Shown here one piece after another: positions 6,357 through 7,660 of a DNA stretch of 7,660 bases. The stretch is from an uncultured Caulobacteraceae bacterium (GTDB lineage Bacteria > Pseudomonadota > Alphaproteobacteria > Caulobacterales > Caulobacteraceae): contig CAMLRH010000126.1 in assembly GCA_946482375.1 (NCBI GenBank), positions 1-7,660 on the forward strand. The letters are read 5' to 3'. The notes beneath the pieces are model-generated. The model did not search any database. It worked only from the letters and a program-made list of their open reading frames with translations, and was not told where the DNA came from. The position numbers were made by a program, and so were the translations under genes. Each line of letters begins with the position of its first letter. The stretch's first letter is position 1.

Positions 6357-6463
6357 CTCCCTCCCCTTCATGGGGAGGGTGGCCCGAAGGGCCGGGTGGG
6401 GCTGCGGCGGTACTCCCCCACCCGATCGCTGCGCGATCTTCCCTCCCCATGAAGGGGAGGGAG
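6357..6463. repeat. Palindromic intergenic repeat, copy B (between clpP and cicA)
   Basis: This is the second copy of the element at 5538-5641, in the same orientation and 820 bp downstream. The comparable core is 104 nt (6359-6462), against 102 nt in copy A. The only differences are one substitution and a 2-nt insertion, all inside the loop of the central stem (6402-6415). The ends pair over 23 nt here (6357-6379 with 6441-6463). The element starts 5 nt after the clpP stop and ends at the base next to the cicA stop codon, so it is the entire barrier between two convergent genes. A bidirectional transcription stop is a natural guess, and a terminator structure is reported after clpP in C. crescentus. 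No U-tract follows on either strand. Confidence 0.92.
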
Positions 6464-7123
6464 CTAGGGCCTGCTCTTGAAGACGCGGTAGCCTTTTTCC
6501 TCGGCGATCTTGAGCATGGCGTGGTCGCCCGAGGTGTCGCCGTAGGCGGCGGCCAGCCGCACGTCCTCGCCGAAGTGGGCCTTCAGACGGTTCACCTTCT
6601 CGTCGCCCCGACAGTTCAGGCAGGCGAAGGCGCCGGTGACCCGGTCGTTGGCGTCGTACTCCAGCTGCGTGCCCAGCAGCGCGTGCGCGCCCAGCGCCCG
6701 AGCGAACGGCGCCACGACCACATCGGGCGAGGCCGTGACGATGACCACGGTCGCGCCGCGCTCGCGCCACCAGCGGAACGTCGAGACCGCGTCCTGCCGC
6801 AGCAGCCCCTGGGCCATCTCGCGGGCGAAGACGAGGGCTTCCTCCTCCAGAGTCTCGCGCGGCACGCCGTGGAGGAACTCCTTCGTCGCCTGCGCCTTGA
6901 TGCGCCCGCGGTCGCGGTGGACGAGGTAGGAGAGGGCGGCCGGCAGGAGCCGCACCATGCCGGCGAAATAGCGCCACCCGCCGACGCGCCAGCGCAGGAA
7001 GGCGGTGTAGCTGTCGCGGGCGGTGATGGTGCCGTCGAAGTCGAAGGCGACGATGGCCGGCGATTCGGGCTCTTCCGGCGTCGTGTTGGTCGTCGCCCGG
7101 CCTTTCAGGGGTCTGCGTCCCAT
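6464..7123 (-). CDS. cicA: CicA-like HAD-superfamily phosphatase (subclass IB)
   Basis: This 219-residue protein has all four haloacid dehalogenase motifs: DFDGT with nucleophile Asp28 and Asp30, Thr130 or Ser132 in VTASPD (129-134), Lys176 in GDEKV (173-177), and the Mg-binding pair Asp196 and Asp200 in YGDTSGD. The cap segment after motif I and the CLNC sequence (168-171) fit the phosphoserine-phosphatase-like IB subclass. The position between clpP and clpX, on the opposite strand, is the position of C. crescentus cicA, whose dosage is reported to affect growth and cell morphology. The physiological substrate cannot be read from sequence. The ATG at 7121-7123 is favoured because similarity starts shortly after it. 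GGAG lies 10 nt upstream on the minus strand, and GGTGGGA lies closer. The frame stays open further upstream to 7303, but that stretch looks non-coding. The TAG stop touches repeat copy B. Confidence 0.88.
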   Translation of the reverse strand: MGRRPLKGRATTNTTPEEPESPAIVAFDFDGTITARDSYTAFLRWRVGGWRYFAGMVRLLPAALSYLVHRDRGRIKAQATKEFLHGVPRETLEEEALVFAREMAQGLLRQDAVSTFRWWRERGATVVIVTASPDVVVAPFARALGAHALLGTQLEYDANDRVTGAFACLNCRGDEKVNRLKAHFGEDVRLAAAYGDTSGDHAMLKIAEEKGYRVFKSRP

Positions 7124-7321
7124 CGTCCCACCGCTCCGGCGCACAGGGCGGCCGATTCGCCCGTCACCATCGTTAAAGGGCCCGCTTAAACGCCCGGCAA
7201 GCCCGAGAGGGCGCGGCAAAGCAGCGCTTACGCAGCTTGTTCCCGTAAGACGCGTTTCCCATCTGTGTAAAAGGCTTCGCGAAACGGCATCTTTTGGCCG
7301 CATGCGCCTCGTAAGGGTTGT

Positions 7322-7337
7322 GATCCGAGTCCGGATC
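7322..7337. promoter_or_regulatory. Operator-like dyad GATCCG-N4-CGGATC
   Basis: Perfect 6-bp inverted arms (7322-7327, 7332-7337) are separated by AGTC, giving a 16-bp near-palindrome about 125 bp upstream of clpX. It contains a GANTC site (7327-7331), the recognition sequence of the alphaproteobacterial methylase CcrM. The size and spacing suit a dimeric regulator, but no known operator is recognised. Confidence 0.3.
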
Positions 7338-7369
7338 GGGGAATGTCAAGGATTAGAAAACTTGCGTCG

Positions 7370-7398
7370 CATAACCTGACCCGAATCGACGGGTTATG
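7370..7398. promoter_or_regulatory. Inverted repeat CATAACC-N15-GGTTATG in the clpX leader
   Basis: Perfect 7-bp arms (7370-7376 and 7392-7398) flank 15 nt that include a GANTC site (7383-7387). It lies 63 bp upstream of the clpX ATG and overlaps the weak promoter candidate described for this gap. It could be an operator or an RNA hairpin in the leader of transcripts from promoters further upstream. No regulator can be named. Confidence 0.35.
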
Positions 7399-7461
7399 TG
7401 TCGTAAGGGCGACGAGGGGCGATCAGTCCGCCAAACGCCGCTGCAGCGTGAGATTGGGACC

Positions 7462-7660
7462 ATGACGAAGGCCGCCAGCGGCGACACCAAGAGCACCCTG
7501 TACTGCTCCTTCTGCGGAAAGAGTCAGCACGAGGTTCGCAAGCTCATCGCAGGCCCGTCCGTATTCGTCTGCGACGAGTGCGTAGAGCTCTGCAACGACA
7601 TCATTCGCGAAGAGCTGGAAGACCGTGCCGAGCGGGCGCGGGACAAGCTTCCGAAGCCGC
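7462..7660 (+). CDS. clpX: ATP-dependent Clp protease ATP-binding subunit ClpX (5' part, cut by window end)
   Basis: Only 66 codons plus one base are in the window. They encode the N-terminal zinc-binding domain of ClpX, with four Cys ligands Cys15, Cys18, Cys37 and Cys40 in [11 protein letters not shown] (15-25) and VCDECVELC (36-44). This domain dimerises and docks adaptors, which in Caulobacter include SspB and CpdR. The AAA+ unfoldase module should follow beyond the edge. The start [15 protein letters not shown] is Caulobacter-like, and the ATG at 7462 fits the family N-terminus. The ribosome site is weak: GAG at 7450-7452, or GGGA at 7456-7459, which is very close to the ATG. The gene is transcribed away from cicA and so independently of clpP. 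Confidence 0.95.
   Translation, partial: MTKAASGDTKSTLYCSFCGKSQHEVRKLIAGPSVFVCDECVELCNDIIREELEDRAERARDKLPKP

Larger units (their letters stand above)
7124..7461. promoter_or_regulatory. Divergent cicA/clpX intergenic regulatory region
   Basis: This 338-nt gap must carry the cicA promoter (leftward) and the clpX promoters (rightward). In C. crescentus at least three clpX promoters were mapped in the clpP-clpX interval. Visible elements are the hairpin CTTACG/CGTAAG (7227-7232/7244-7249), the 9-bp direct repeat TCGTAAGGG (7309-7317 and 7401-7409), the dyads at 7322-7337 and 7370-7398, the palindromes TTCGCGAA (7276-7283) and CGCATGCG (7299-7306), and GANTC methylation motifs at 7154-7158, 7327-7331 and 7383-7387. 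It is less GC-rich than the coding DNA around it. CTGACCC (7376-7382) with GTTATGTG (7393-7400) is a weak clpX promoter candidate. No small gene or known RNA is recognisable. Confidence 0.55.

Noticed and set aside
5548..6450. Minus-strand open frame of 300 codons across clpP
   Set aside because: Both ends are translated copies of the palindromic repeat and the middle is antisense to clpP. There is no family resemblance.
7173..7189. TTAA-N9-TTAA upstream of cicA as a CtrA-binding site
   Set aside because: The CtrA consensus needs a 7-nt spacer (TTAA-N7-TTAA). Here it is 9, which places the half-sites on different helix faces, so I do not call it.
7124..7303. 60-residue N-terminal extension of CicA
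   Set aside because: The added sequence has no HAD character and would consume most of the divergent promoter region. A start at 7123 gives a normal-length protein.
1..7660. Search for a CRISPR array, insertion sequence, prophage, toxin-antitoxin or defence system
   Set aside because: No spaced short direct-repeat array, transposase, integrase or effector domain was seen. The repeats present are palindromic, intergenic and non-coding.

Overview
The window reads as a piece of a GC-rich alphaproteobacterial chromosome, most likely from the Caulobacteraceae; the genus cannot be settled from sequence alone. The evidence is the order trigger factor (tig), clpP, an opposite-strand HAD phosphatase, clpX. 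This matches the published Caulobacter crescentus locus, in which the reverse-oriented cicA gene separates clpP from clpX. The ClpP and ClpX proteins also look Caulobacter-like.

Layout, left to right. Positions 1-197 are a gene edge and leader. Positions 198-1736 encode a 512-residue thiolase-like protein that lacks the usual catalytic Cys and His. A 99-bp palindromic repeat pair (1741-1839) fills the gap to a probable two-gene operon: a histidine-phosphatase family protein (1847-2410) and the bifunctional NAD(P)HX repair enzyme Nnr (2424-3881). A tRNA-Leu(UAG) follows 13 nt later (3895-3979), and a hairpin cluster starts at the first base after its encoded CCA. Then come tig (4177-5529), a ~103-bp repeat, clpP (5725-6351), a second near-identical copy of that repeat, cicA on the minus strand (6464-7123), a 338-bp divergent intergenic region, and the first 66 codons of clpX (7462-7660).

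The core genes belong to protein quality control. Trigger factor receives nascent chains at the ribosome exit tunnel. ClpX unfolds substrates and feeds them to the ClpP peptidase chamber, which in Caulobacter also drives cell-cycle proteolysis. CicA is a HAD-family protein whose dosage affects growth and cell shape in C. crescentus. Nnr is metabolite-repair housekeeping, and the thiolase-like protein probably works in acyl-CoA metabolism.

I see no phage, IS, CRISPR or defence system. The unusual content is between the genes. The short spacers after the thiolase, the tRNA, tig and clpP hold palindromic repeats that begin 0-9 nt from gene ends. Two copies of one repeat bracket clpP as direct repeats and differ only in a single loop. 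In another repeat, the only two differences between its arms form a compensatory base-pair change.
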